DNA of 64,000 bases from positions 1 to 64,000 of the forward strand of contig JAIQFO010000022.1 of assembly GCA_020073215.1 (NCBI GenBank), given 5' to 3'. The notes below the pieces were generated by a model. The model was not told the DNA's origin and did no database searches. It saw only the letters and a program-made list of their open reading frames with translations. The position numbers were made by a program, and so were the translations under genes. Of the stretch, positions 35,113-44,362 are shown in pieces; the stretch's first letter is position 1, and the number at the start of each line of letters is the position of its first letter. Source of the DNA: Terriglobia bacterium (GTDB lineage Bacteria; Acidobacteriota; Terriglobia; Terriglobales; Acidobacteriaceae).

Positions 35113-36933
35113 TCAGCGGTAACTGGCGGCCTGCAGCTCAAACATTTCCGCATAGCGGCCGCCGAGGTGGGTCAATGCATCATGATCCCCGTCTTCCGCG
35201 ATGCGCCCCTTCTCGAGCACCACGATTCGATCCGCCATGCGCACGGTCGAAAACCGGTGCGAAATGAACAGGGCCATCTTCCCGGCAGTCAACTCGGCAA
35301 ACCGCTGAAAGACTTCATATTCGCTGCGGGCGTCGAGCGCCGCAGTCGGTTCATCCAGAATCAGTATTTGCGCATCGCGCAGATAGGCTCGCGCGAGCGC
35401 GACTTTTTGCCATTCGCCACCCGAGAGATCGACTCCGCCGTCAAAGCGCCTGCCCAGCATCTGTTCGTATCCGGAGGGAAGTTTGCCTACAACCTCGTCG
35501 GCCATGCTTTTCTGGGCCGACTGCCGCAGCAGCGGCAGGTTCTCGAGCTGCTCGATGCGGCCCACGGCTATGTTTTCGCGCGCGGTCATCTCGTAGCGCA
35601 TGTAGTCCTGGAAGATCACGCCGATTTCGCGGTAGAGGTCTTCGAGGTTGTACTCGCGCAGATCCACTCCATCCAGCAACACTTGTCCTTCCAACGGGTC
35701 GTAGAGGCGCGTCAGCAGCTTAACGATGGTGGTCTTCCCTTCTCCGTTTTCCCCGATCAGCGCCACCCGCTCGCCGGGGCGCAGGTGAAAGTTCAATCCA
35801 TTTAGAACCAGGCGCGAACTTCCTGGATATCGGAAGGAAACATTCCGGAATTCGAATCCGCGCTGGATGGGACGCGGCGCCGGCAAAGCGTTGGGCTTCG
35901 ATTCGATGGTGGGCCGCATCTCGAAAAATGCAATCAGGTCGGTCAGGAACAAAGCCTGATCGGCGATTGTGGACAGCGTGGAAAAGGTTTGTTGCAGGTT
36001 CGAGCTCGCCTCTCGAATGGCATTGGCCAACAAAGTCAGAGTGCCGAAGCTGAACACGCCCGTGACCGTCTTCCAAACCGCAAACACGTAGGCGGTGTAG
36101 TAGCCCGCAGTGCCAATCGCGGAAAGGAACGTACCTGTCGTCACTTTTCGACGCGCGAGGGCAACATCTTCTTCATAAACCTGGTTGGAAAGCCCCCTGA
36201 ACCGGTTGGTCAGGAAATCTTTTAGACCAAATAGCTTCAATTCCTTAGCTGCTTCTTTGCTGCCGCCCAGAATGCGCAGGTAATCGAGCTGGCGACGGAC
36301 GGGAGTCTGGCGAAAATTCTTGGCGTATCCCAAGAATGCAAAGTGAGTTTCTCCCATGAAGGCTGGAATCACACCGACGATCAGCAGCAGCAAGAGCCAG
36401 GGCGAAAACACCATGATCGAGACCGATAATGTAATCGTCGTAATCACCTGCTGGATGAGGCGTCCAATCGCCTGGATCATGAACAAGCGGTCGGTGGCCT
36501 GAACGCGGGCTCGCTCCAGCCGGTCGTAGAAGGCGGGATCTTCGTAGGCCATCAGGTCCAGGCTGGCAGCGTGTTCCATGACGCGAACGCTTACGTAGTT
36601 CGTGTACTTGCCCGCGAGCAGGGCATCGAGGTAGTCGATCACGCGGCTGAGAACGCCGGCGCTGACGGCGATGGCAAACTCGGCGGCGACCAGCCACCAC
36701 AGCCTCGCTCCGACAGGTTCATGAGTCGTGAGGATGCGGAAGATCGTATCGATAATGAGCTTGGAGACCCAGAACAACGCGGGTGGAAGCAGAGAAGCGA
36801 GAACCCGGGAGATCAGCCCAAGGACGACGACCGTGCGTCCGGACTCCCACACAAAGCGCAGGACCGCGGGGACATTGCGGAGCGCAGAAAGTCGCTCCCG
36901 CCATCCGCCACGGAACTCTGATTTCCCGGTCAT
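35113..36933 (-). CDS. ABC exporter, fused permease and ATPase
   Basis: The 606-residue half-transporter has about six membrane helices in residues 25-330 and a C-terminal ATPase. Its motifs are Walker A GENGEGKTT, signature LSGGEWQKVALARAYL, Walker B ILILDEPTAALD and an H-loop ISHRF. It should work as a homodimer in the inner membrane, exporting a substrate. Cyclic beta-1,2-glucan is exported by an ABC protein of this architecture (NdvA/ChvA) in rhizobia. The position just before the synthase makes glucan a reasonable guess, but the sequence does not itself identify the cargo, and peptide or lipid export remain possible. Confidence 0.85.
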   Translation of the reverse strand: MTGKSEFRGGWRERLSALRNVPAVLRFVWESGRTVVVLGLISRVLASLLPPALFWVSKLIIDTIFRILTTHEPVGARLWWLVAAEFAIAVSAGVLSRVIDYLDALLAGKYTNYVSVRVMEHAASLDLMAYEDPAFYDRLERARVQATDRLFMIQAIGRLIQQVITTITLSVSIMVFSPWLLLLLIVGVIPAFMGETHFAFLGYAKNFRQTPVRRQLDYLRILGGSKEAAKELKLFGLKDFLTNRFRGLSNQVYEEDVALARRKVTTGTFLSAIGTAGYYTAYVFAVWKTVTGVFSFGTLTLLANAIREASSNLQQTFSTLSTIADQALFLTDLIAFFEMRPTIESKPNALPAPRPIQRGFEFRNVSFRYPGSSRLVLNGLNFHLRPGERVALIGENGEGKTTIVKLLTRLYDPLEGQVLLDGVDLREYNLEDLYREIGVIFQDYMRYEMTARENIAVGRIEQLENLPLLRQSAQKSMADEVVGKLPSGYEQMLGRRFDGGVDLSGGEWQKVALARAYLRDAQILILDEPTAALDARSEYEVFQRFAELTAGKMALFISHRFSTVRMADRIVVLEKGRIAEDGDHDALTHLGGRYAEMFELQAASYR

Positions 36934-37160
36934 GAAGGAATCCCCAGCGCCTGGGAACCGGAGCGGATCGCCCCAGGTACACGAAACAACGCGGCCCAGG
37001 TGTCAGTCGAAGCGGCGGATAGCTTAAGTTTAGCCGAATCCATTTCAGGCAAGCAATGGTGGCTGCTCGAAGCCATCAAAACGACGCTTGGATGAAACGA
37101 ACCGCCCCACGGCTGGCTGAGCGAAGAAGACTCCCGGGAGGGACAACTCTTCCGCTGTTG

Positions 37161-38501
37161 TCAGTATTTATGGAAGCCCGCTCGGTCCATTCCCCGCCGC
37201 GCTTCCGGAGTCTTCATGAACGTGTCCCAGACAAACCCGGTTCGCAGATTTTCGGCCATCAACAGAACAATCCCCGTGTCGATGCCGATCACGTCGGAAT
37301 CATACCAGTTCCTGAGAGGATTGAACGCGTTTACGAATCCGTACTTGTTCCAGGCCAACGGGTAACGGCTTCGTATCGTCTTCAAAACATGCATGGTGGC
37401 GTCGGGCAGAAACGGCAAGGACCCGCCGGCTGCACTCGGAACCACGGTGCCATCGATAGGTCCCGTGGCAGGAGGTCCGCCCCAAGCGACATAGCCGTCG
37501 TGCTCGGAGTCGGAAGCGGTGATACCCCAGAGATCCTCGCTGTAGTCTGGGAATTGCTTGCCTAACTCCAAGCAAAAACGTCGATGGACTTCGGTGGCAG
37601 TCGCGGAATTCTGGAAATAGTCGGCGAACTTGTCGCGCTTGCCGCGAAAATCAAACCACGCCTGCGAATACTGGTGCACGAAGAGCGGGGCAAACGATCC
37701 GATGTAGCGCAGGCCGTCATATTCAAACGTCAGACGCTTCCATGCGTTCCAGGTTTCCTGCTTCAGGGGATGGGCCGACGACCCCATGCCTAGCAGATAC
37801 ATCATCATCAGTTCGCTGTAGTAATCCCAACGCGAGGAAAGAAATCCAACTTCCGGGGTCCACCCGTGGTTTAGCAGGGAGGTGTCCTCGGAAAGCCACG
37901 TCCAATCGACGCGGTTGAAGATGAGGTCGGCAAGCTCTGCGACCCCGCGATGACGGAAATGCTGGCGGCAGGTAAGAACCCCACAGAGCAGAATAGCCGT
38001 ATCCACCGAAGACACCTCGGAGTCGAACATGCGCTCGCCCGTTTCGGGGTTGGCAAAGTGATAGAAAAAGCCGCGGTGGTTGGGTAGTTTCTTCCATAAA
38101 AAGCGCAGAGTGGCAAAGAGGCGCTCCAGCGCAGCACTCGTAGAGATGAATCCTCGCTGATCCGCAATGCAGAGAGCGGTAAGACCGAAGCCCGTCGCGG
38201 CAATGCTGGACGCAACGTTTGGATTGTCTTTGTGAACGTTGCAACGGTCCTTGACCATCCCCGTTTTCGGGCTGGCCTGCTCCCAGAAAAAAAGAAAGCT
38301 TGCGCTTTCCAACTCGTTAAGAAACCGATCGTCTTCCTCTGACAGAGCCGGTGCCCCGGAAGCGCTGCCAACTCGAGCAGAGGATTGTGCCTGTGAGTAC
38401 AAAGGTGCCAAGAGTTCTGCCAGGGGTAGGCAAAGACTCGCCCCGACAACCTGACGCAGGATCTGCCGGCGCGAAAGTAGATTCGGGTTGGCATCACTCA
38501 T
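37161..38501 (-). CDS. Tat-exported glycoamylase-fold protein, GH144-like (putative endo-beta-1,2-glucanase)
   Basis: This 446-residue protein begins with a twin-arginine signal (SRRQILRQVVG, then a hydrophobic run). The mature part is the PF10091 'glycoamylase' alpha/alpha barrel. Recognisable blocks are FLFFWEQASPKTGMVKDR near the start, WGITASDSEHDGY, AAGGSLPFLPD and NPLRNWYDSDVIGIDTGI near the end. Proteins of this fold include GH144 endo-beta-1,2-glucanases. The neighbours support a glucan role, since the next two genes are an exporter and a beta-1,2-glucan synthase. It may trim or release glucan in the periplasm. The 227-nt spacer to the exporter holds no gene. Confidence 0.85.
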   Translation of the reverse strand: MSDANPNLLSRRQILRQVVGASLCLPLAELLAPLYSQAQSSARVGSASGAPALSEEDDRFLNELESASFLFFWEQASPKTGMVKDRCNVHKDNPNVASSIAATGFGLTALCIADQRGFISTSAALERLFATLRFLWKKLPNHRGFFYHFANPETGERMFDSEVSSVDTAILLCGVLTCRQHFRHRGVAELADLIFNRVDWTWLSEDTSLLNHGWTPEVGFLSSRWDYYSELMMMYLLGMGSSAHPLKQETWNAWKRLTFEYDGLRYIGSFAPLFVHQYSQAWFDFRGKRDKFADYFQNSATATEVHRRFCLELGKQFPDYSEDLWGITASDSEHDGYVAWGGPPATGPIDGTVVPSAAGGSLPFLPDATMHVLKTIRSRYPLAWNKYGFVNAFNPLRNWYDSDVIGIDTGIVLLMAENLRTGFVWDTFMKTPEARRGMDRAGFHKY

Positions 38502-38700
38502 GCGTTTGCGTTTCCAGTGACCAGGGCAATTTCACAGTTACGGGGACACAACTCGATGACATCTACGGGTACAGCATCAAGGATAATTCCTTCTGTGTAT
38601 GCGACGCTCCGTTCAAGAATGCGGCCCCCGTGCTGCCTCTTGCCGCACCCGTGGAACATTCGCGACCTGGCCCTCATCTATATATATTTATTTATCATAG

Positions 38701-39702
38701 ATGCTGCTTGACGTGCGCATGACTCGTACCCACAAAATCGAAGGCTGGATCGCTTTGTTGGTCGGCGTCGTGATCACCGTCACCATCGTGGGCCTGATCC
38801 GCTGGCAGAGACAAAAGCCCATTTCACTTTGGGGAGCCGTACTCGTCCAGGATTCGGACGCCCGAAACCAGCGGCCGATCGCGGGAGTGGCAATTTCCGC
38901 CGGCGATCTGGCGATCTCCGACGTCACTTCCGATTCGTCGGGATTCTTCCTTCTCCGGCTGCGCAAACCAATACGGAAGGGGCACCCCGTTGTTCTCGTC
39001 TTCCGTCATCCGCAGTACCGCCCGCTTGCCCTGAACGATACTGTCGCCAACAAGCTTTATATCGTCCATCTCGTTCCGCTCTCGAGCAATCACCCGCCGA
39101 CGAATCAACCGGAGGTGAAAGTGGCCAACGTGCGGGTGAGATATGCGATCAAGGCCATGACTGAGCTGAACGTAGGGAGCGCGGTTAAAACCTTCGAGAT
39201 TGAGAACAAAGGCAACGTTCCCTGCAAGGGTCAGCCCCTTTGCTCACCCGACGGTAAGTGGAAGGCGTCTGTCGGTTCGGCCACTTTGGATGCCGGCGCG
39301 GGCAATGAATTTCGTAACGCCCGTGCCTCATGCATTGCGGGCCCTTGCCCCTTCACCAGAATTGAGGCCGACCACTTTTCCCAGGGAGGCCAGACCATCA
39401 CGGCGTCGGCTCGCGCCTGGTCTGACACCGCCACCTTTATGTTGGAGGCCGAAGTCTTTCGCCCCATGGTGAGTCAAGCGGAACACTGGTCCTATCCTGT
39501 CATCTTTGGAGAGGGACTCTCCTTCACGCTGCCGTCGGCCGCGGAGAGTGTAAGCATTGAGGCGGACCTCGACGGACAGACCATCATTTTTCCGCTCGGA
39601 CCGTCACTTTTCTTGAGTTGGGCCACCTGCGATGTCGGCGTCAATCCCGACGAAGGACGGGTTTACCGCTGCACGCCCAAACCGGGATATCGCTTTGAGT
39701 AG
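38701..39702 (+). CDS. Membrane-anchored protein with carboxypeptidase-regulatory-like domain
   Basis: The 333-residue protein has one transmembrane helix (about 15-37). An Ig-like domain follows with the pattern RPIAGVAISAGD...SDSSGFFLLRL, like carboxypeptidase-regulatory domains. The rest is rich in beta structure and unassigned, with several Cys near residues 205-240 and at the C terminus. The start is either 38701 or an ATG at 38719. The 25 nt before it are very AT-rich (TATATATATTTATTTAT), so a promoter lies immediately upstream. No known family is identified. Confidence 0.65.
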   Translation: MLLDVRMTRTHKIEGWIALLVGVVITVTIVGLIRWQRQKPISLWGAVLVQDSDARNQRPIAGVAISAGDLAISDVTSDSSGFFLLRLRKPIRKGHPVVLVFRHPQYRPLALNDTVANKLYIVHLVPLSSNHPPTNQPEVKVANVRVRYAIKAMTELNVGSAVKTFEIENKGNVPCKGQPLCSPDGKWKASVGSATLDAGAGNEFRNARASCIAGPCPFTRIEADHFSQGGQTITASARAWSDTATFMLEAEVFRPMVSQAEHWSYPVIFGEGLSFTLPSAAESVSIEADLDGQTIIFPLGPSLFLSWATCDVGVNPDEGRVYRCTPKPGYRFE

Positions 39703-39762
39703 CCATCGCACCGCAACGTAGGATTTACGGAAGCGTTGTGAGCTCCGACGGCTGCCAGATTC

Positions 39763-40158
39763 CTAGGCAAAAAATCTCTTGCCGTTCTGGACTTGGTGAC
39801 GCAACACGCTTCGAATGAGCTGACAAGCCTGCTTCACCTCGGGCATGGCGAGTGAAAAGTAAACCTGCTTGCCCCGCCGGCGCCGGACGATTACACCCGC
39901 CGTTTTCATGACCGTGACATGTTGCGAGAGGTTAGCCTTGGAGATGCCGAGTTCTTCCTGAAGTTCTCCGGCAGACCAATCACGGACGCCGAGCAGTTGC
40001 AGGATTTGAAGACGAGTTGAATTGGCGAACGCTTTGCAGATCAGGACTTGCCTTTCAAACACTTCTTCGTCAATGCTGGCGCGCTTTGCCTTCTTCATCG
40101 GTAATCTGCCCTCAGGCTTCGTGAGCTGTTCCACAGTAGGTGCTGTGCCCATCATCAT
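39763..40158 (-). CDS. ArsR-family winged-helix repressor
   Basis: This ~131-residue protein has the ArsR/SmtB fold: LICKAFANSTRLQILQLL, then helix-turn-helix SAGELQEELGISKANLSQHVTVMKTAGVI and the beta-wing RRRRGKQVYFSL. There is no standard metal-binding CxC in the recognition helix. Two Cys are present, in helix 1 (LICKAF) and in the last helix (KQACQL); these helices pack together in the fold, so redox or sulfide sensing is conceivable. Three ATGs in a row follow GAGGAG, and the second or third may be the real start. It is the last gene of the cytochrome operon and is the natural partner of the palindrome at 44064. Confidence 0.85.
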   Translation of the reverse strand: MMMGTAPTVEQLTKPEGRLPMKKAKRASIDEEVFERQVLICKAFANSTRLQILQLLGVRDWSAGELQEELGISKANLSQHVTVMKTAGVIVRRRRGKQVYFSLAMPEVKQACQLIRSVLRHQVQNGKRFFA

Positions 40159-40245
40159 ATCTCCTCTCCCACCGAATTCGCCTGCCGAGACATCCCGCGC
40201 CTGGGAAATCCGGAACTCTCCAGGGGAAAGCACCGGACAAAGAGT

Positions 40246-41646
40246 TCACTGCTTCGCCTTGACAGCGGCCGGATCCGATCCGTACCCCAGCTGTTTCCAA
40301 TCCATGCGCGAGTTCTCCGCATGGCAGTCTTTGCAACTGAGAGCGTACTTGGCGGGGCGCACGCCATGGAAGATGCCCATGTAGCGAATGGTGGGCTGAA
40401 ACTGGTAGGAGGCATTCTTGGCCCCGTAGTCAGCTTCGGCTGCTGCCTTCACGGCGTGATCCAGTTCACCATTCTGGAAAAACTCTTCGACATCGATGGG
40501 AATCACCCATCCTTTGCCGTCGAGCACCGGAAGCTTAGCCCGATGAACCTTGAAAGCGAAAATCTTCGAGGAGTCATCGGCGCGGCTGCCTTCGGGAACC
40601 ATCATCTCGATGTTGCCGTTAGCATCCTTCTTCAGCGGTTCGCCCAGGAACTGTTCACGAGTGTTGCCGTTGAACCAGGCATAGACGGGGGGAACATCTT
40701 TTACCAGCTGAATGGTGGCCGAGTAGCGATCCGTGTCTTTGTGATAGTTGGGCTTAGACCAGTCGCGGAACATGTCGGTTGCGTCGGTCCGGGCAAAGCT
40801 CGGAATATGGCAGACGGTGCAGTTTACGCGGGCAGTGTGACGGTTCAGGTCGGCAGATTTGTGTGGAGTCTGCCCGTGACAGTCGCCACAGCGCAACAAG
40901 CCTGGCGTATCGTTTGCCGAGAGATCGGTTCCGCGGCCCTTGATGCGGTGGTCCTCTCCTTTGTGGCACTGAACGCAGTCGAAGTTCAGCCCATCGGTGC
41001 CCATGTGCACGTCGTAGTCCCGATCCGTGTTGGCCAACACGTATTCGATGTCGCCGCGCTTGAAGTTGGGGCCGCCGCCGGAACTGGCGTGGCAACGCAG
41101 GCACATGGCGCGCTTCGGCAGCGAAATGCGCTTGGAGACAGAGTCCAAGCCTTCCTGGTTCTGCCATAGGATGGGCTTCCACTCCCAGCCGCCCCCCCTT
41201 TTCTCGTACACATCGCGGCGATAGCCGCTGGCATGGCACTGCAGGCAGTCGATGTTTTCGAGCTGGGCCTGGGTCATCGTTTCCGACGGTTTTTCTCCGA
41301 GGCCGGCGTGGCAGGCCGAGCAGCCACGGGTGATCACCTCGTCCTCTTTATTCTTGATCAGACCGATCCAGTTGGCTCCCCCCGGATTGGTGCAAAAGTC
41401 GTTGATCGTATTCATCTTGCCCAGAGCGCGCCCCTTGGCGTTGGCGATGTGCGGAGCCGCTCCCTTCCACTGATAGTGCTGCGAGTGGAAAAAGGTCTCC
41501 GCTTCCTTCTGGTGGCACTGCAAGCAAGTCTTGGTGCCCTCGTAATGCTCGAAATAGTCTTTATGTTTGTACTCTGGCGAGGACTGATCGGCAGCCAGGG
41601 CCAGAGTGGGTAGCAATAGTAAGAGGAGAAGGGTTCGGACGTTCAT
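40246..41646 (-). CDS. Octaheme c-type cytochrome, tetrathionate-reductase-like family
   Basis: The 466-residue protein has a signal peptide (1-18) and eight CxxCH haem motifs: CLQCH, CSACH, CLQCH, CLRCH, CVQCH, CGDCH, CTVCH and CKDCH. The C-terminal MGIFHGVRPAKYALSCKDCH and WKQLGYGSDP match the octaheme tetrathionate reductase (OTR)-type family. Members reduce tetrathionate, nitrite or hydroxylamine in vitro; the natural substrate is often unknown. The ATG at 41646 has GAGG upstream and begins the signal peptide. It follows the DUF3373 gene and precedes the ArsR gene in one operon. Confidence 0.9.
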   Translation of the reverse strand: MNVRTLLLLLLLPTLALAADQSSPEYKHKDYFEHYEGTKTCLQCHQKEAETFFHSQHYQWKGAAPHIANAKGRALGKMNTINDFCTNPGGANWIGLIKNKEDEVITRGCSACHAGLGEKPSETMTQAQLENIDCLQCHASGYRRDVYEKRGGGWEWKPILWQNQEGLDSVSKRISLPKRAMCLRCHASSGGGPNFKRGDIEYVLANTDRDYDVHMGTDGLNFDCVQCHKGEDHRIKGRGTDLSANDTPGLLRCGDCHGQTPHKSADLNRHTARVNCTVCHIPSFARTDATDMFRDWSKPNYHKDTDRYSATIQLVKDVPPVYAWFNGNTREQFLGEPLKKDANGNIEMMVPEGSRADDSSKIFAFKVHRAKLPVLDGKGWVIPIDVEEFFQNGELDHAVKAAAEADYGAKNASYQFQPTIRYMGIFHGVRPAKYALSCKDCHAENSRMDWKQLGYGSDPAAVKAKQ

Positions 41647-41771
41647 ACTGCCTCGCTTGCGACACGTGATTTTGTGATTCGTCATACGACCTTTGTGTGC
41701 TCGACGTTGGTGCGGCAAGACCTGCTGGGGGGGCGACTGCTGTGTCGTCCCCCCCCGAGCTGGCCGGGTGG

Positions 41772-43601
41772 TTAGAACCGCGTGGTTAGGCCCAGCGATA
41801 GCATTTGCGCGTCCTTGTAAGTCGGGAAGCCGAGAATTGCGGTCGTGTTGAGGTCTTTGGGAGCCCCCACGTGCCAGCCCGATCCCGAGAAGTTGTAGTT
41901 GTAGCGGATGTAGCCCAGCTTCAGGATGAAGCGTTCATAGATCCGATGAGTGACGTAGGTTTCATAGACATCGCCGCGAGTGCTGGTCTTCGGCGCAATG
42001 ATGTCATCTTCCGCCTGGGCGAAGTTGAACCAGTATTTGGTGCCGTGGTTAAACTCGAACCCAACTTTTGTGCGTCCGTCATCTTTGGGGATGCTGTAGC
42101 GGGCGCCCACGTAGAACATGCCGCCGTTGCGATCCACCGGAGTCTCAAACGGGTCGGACATGAGCCCGCCGAATGGGGAAGTGGTCCCGTTGGGCCGGGT
42201 GCCGGAGTAGTTGGCGCTGGCGTAGAGATCGAGGTTGCCAACCTTCTGGTTCAAGTTGACCCCGAATAGATTGATGGCGCCCAGGTTGGTCGAAGGGGTG
42301 TAGCGCATGACTACCGGCGCGTTCACCGGGTCGCCCGTAACCGGATTCACCGGAAGAACCAGTAAGCCGTTAAAGCCATCGGTCACGTTGAAAGCGTGAG
42401 CGTAGGTGGCTTGAACGAAGGTTTTTTCGGTGCTGTATAAATCCAGGTTGACGCCCATCAAGTGCGTGTCTTTCAGACGGTCGGCCGGGGACTTGAGGAT
42501 GTTGCCATTTCCAAATCCAGCCTGGTAGCCGACACCGTAGCAAAGGCGCCACACCATCTTGTCGTTGAAGTGATAGCCGACCGTGATACCGTCGAACTGA
42601 AAGTCGATCAGAGCGCCGGAGGGTGTTCCGCCACGGGGCTCGTCATTCCGGAAGTTCAGCGGCGGGCCTTCGGTGGATGGCCGCCTGCCGATGGAAAGAT
42701 ACAGGGGCGAGCCGCCGACATGATTCCAGGTGAAATAGGCGCGCTCCACCCGGAGCATGTCAGAGTTCGGAACCCCGGCGGTGGTGCCGTCGATGTTCAT
42801 CGAGCTGGGTTGTCCATTGAAAACCTGCACGCCGGTGGAATCGCCCCACGCTTTGTACATGCTCAAGCGCGCGGTGACGCTCAGATCGTCGTTGATCTTC
42901 GAATCCAGGTTCAAGCGCAGCCGATTGGTGTAGAGGATGCTGGTGTCGTTGCTGGAGCGGCCCACGAGGGTAGCGGGCTGCAGCATGCCGAAGAGCTGTT
43001 GCTGCATGGAAGGCGGAAACTGGGCCATGACTGCCTTCAATTCGGAGAAGGTCAGGTTGTTGGTGAAGTATTGATAGCCAGCGTAGTTTTGCGCCACGTT
43101 GTTATTGATGGCGTCGATGCTGGGAGGCAGCAGTCCCCCATTGGTGTTGACATAAAAAAGAGTCTTGACCACCAGGTTCTGGAGTTGCATGCCGTCATAG
43201 TGCGCGGGCACGTTGCCCCAGATGGAGTGGGCTTCGAAGCGATAGTCGCCGGTGAAATTGATGCGGTCCAGGGCCCCGCGGCGTTCGGTCTGAGACATGC
43301 GGTGGTCGAGGTCTTTCACTTCGGTTGCCAGTTCCGCCGTCGTGGGCTGGTCGCCGGCCAGGGCTTGCTTTACTTCCACTTTCTTATCCTTTTCCTGGGC
43401 AGCCTTTTCCTGTGTCGTCAGGCGTTCCTCCAGGGCAGCGACCGCCTTCTTCATTTGGTCCAGTTCCTGCCGTAATTGGGTGTTTTCGTCACCGGCAGCG
43501 GGTGACGGTTGGGTTGAGGTTGCGGCCGGGACGTTCTGGGCCGATGCTGCGAACGCAAGCAGCAGTACGAGAGTTACAACCAAGGAATAAAATCTGCGCA
43601 T
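41772..43601 (-). CDS. DUF3373-like outer-membrane barrel protein with N-terminal coiled coil
   Basis: This 609-residue protein has a signal peptide (1-21), a coiled coil (about 40-110, QLRQELDQMKKAVAALEERL then TQEKAAQEKDKK) and a long beta-strand region ending in Phe (LGLTTRF). The barrel part (YTNRLRLNLDSKINDDLSVT, YKAWGDSTGVQVFNG) resembles DUF3373 proteins, found beside multihaem cytochromes in metal- and sulfur-respiring bacteria. The coiled coil would span toward the peptidoglycan. It is placed between a monohaem and an octaheme cytochrome, so it may be a porin that lets electrons or substrates cross the outer membrane. AGAGGCG lies 7 nt before the ATG. Confidence 0.78.
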   Translation of the reverse strand: MRRFYSLVVTLVLLLAFAASAQNVPAATSTQPSPAAGDENTQLRQELDQMKKAVAALEERLTTQEKAAQEKDKKVEVKQALAGDQPTTAELATEVKDLDHRMSQTERRGALDRINFTGDYRFEAHSIWGNVPAHYDGMQLQNLVVKTLFYVNTNGGLLPPSIDAINNNVAQNYAGYQYFTNNLTFSELKAVMAQFPPSMQQQLFGMLQPATLVGRSSNDTSILYTNRLRLNLDSKINDDLSVTARLSMYKAWGDSTGVQVFNGQPSSMNIDGTTAGVPNSDMLRVERAYFTWNHVGGSPLYLSIGRRPSTEGPPLNFRNDEPRGGTPSGALIDFQFDGITVGYHFNDKMVWRLCYGVGYQAGFGNGNILKSPADRLKDTHLMGVNLDLYSTEKTFVQATYAHAFNVTDGFNGLLVLPVNPVTGDPVNAPVVMRYTPSTNLGAINLFGVNLNQKVGNLDLYASANYSGTRPNGTTSPFGGLMSDPFETPVDRNGGMFYVGARYSIPKDDGRTKVGFEFNHGTKYWFNFAQAEDDIIAPKTSTRGDVYETYVTHRIYERFILKLGYIRYNYNFSGSGWHVGAPKDLNTTAILGFPTYKDAQMLSLGLTTRF

Positions 43602-43643
43602 AAATTTCGCCTCTAATCCTTTCTGACAGGTCATATCCCGTTC

Positions 43644-43994
43644 CTATCCGCACGTGGCGGGTTGCTCGGAATCGGCCGCGTGGTCGACGGCAAATTTCTG
43701 AATCGCTTTGAGCTGGTCAGGGGTGAGTTCCTCCAGCACCTTGCCGCCCGTTTTGGGATTCAGCGCGTTCTTGTGGGCAGGAACAAGTTTCACGTTGAAA
43801 AACTTCTTCCACTGGTCCTGCGTCAGGGTCATGGGCGTGTATTGCCCATTGGGCGACCCCTTGTCGTGACAGACCTTGCAGTTGTTGCGATAGAGTTCTT
43901 TTCCGTTGAGGTTCTGGGCAGTGGCGGTTTGGGTCGCGGTGAGAAATGCGACGGAGACCGCGACCGCCAGCAGGTAGAGCTGAAATCTCTTCAT
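43644..43994 (-). CDS. Small periplasmic monohaem cytochrome c
   Basis: The 116-residue protein has a signal peptide (1-26, ending TATAQ), one haem motif CKVCH, and a later Met (near TPMTL) that may be the sixth iron ligand. It should shuttle electrons in the periplasm. GGAGAG precedes the ATG at 43994. It is the first gene of the operon, which continues with the DUF3373 and octaheme genes, and it lies about 70 nt after the ArsR-type palindrome. Confidence 0.88.
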   Translation of the reverse strand: MKRFQLYLLAVAVSVAFLTATQTATAQNLNGKELYRNNCKVCHDKGSPNGQYTPMTLTQDQWKKFFNVKLVPAHKNALNPKTGGKVLEELTPDQLKAIQKFAVDHAADSEQPATCG

Positions 43995-44063
43995 AAGTCT
44001 CTCCAATACCAGTTCGGCGGTGTGTGCAATCATAGGAATGAATATCGATCTTTCTATAAATAT

Positions 44064-44085
44064 TAGTTTCGATACTTCGAAACTA
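44064..44085 (-). promoter_or_regulatory. ArsR-type operator palindrome in the cytochrome operon promoter
   Basis: The arms TAGTTTCGA (44064-44072) and TCGAAACTA (44077-44085) are perfect with a 4-nt spacer. On the minus strand it lies between a TTGCAT -35-like box (about 44090) and a TAATAT -10-like box (about 44065-44060). A bound protein would therefore block RNA polymerase. Size, AT content and the central TCGA pattern fit ArsR-family operators. It is the only copy I found, 70 nt before the first cytochrome gene. Confidence 0.7.
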
Positions 44086-44362
44086 TGCAAATCGTAGTAG
44101 ATTCCCGCTCGCCCGTATGTGAGATCTGTCCTGCTGCCGCGTGACCGCCATCACGGCCGGGCGTTACGAAGGGGACGAGCCCCCCGCACCAGAGCGGATC
44201 GAGTCCCAAAATGGGTAAGTGCATGGTTCTTATGGGTGCGTGGTCACGTCGGGTACATGCACTCGAAACGGAACGGCGCGCCCGATCCCGGGGTGCGATT
44301 CGAATATCCGTTGGAAGAGGCGGGAGAAGCGAAACCTGGAAATTCTGCGAGACCGGCTTGAA

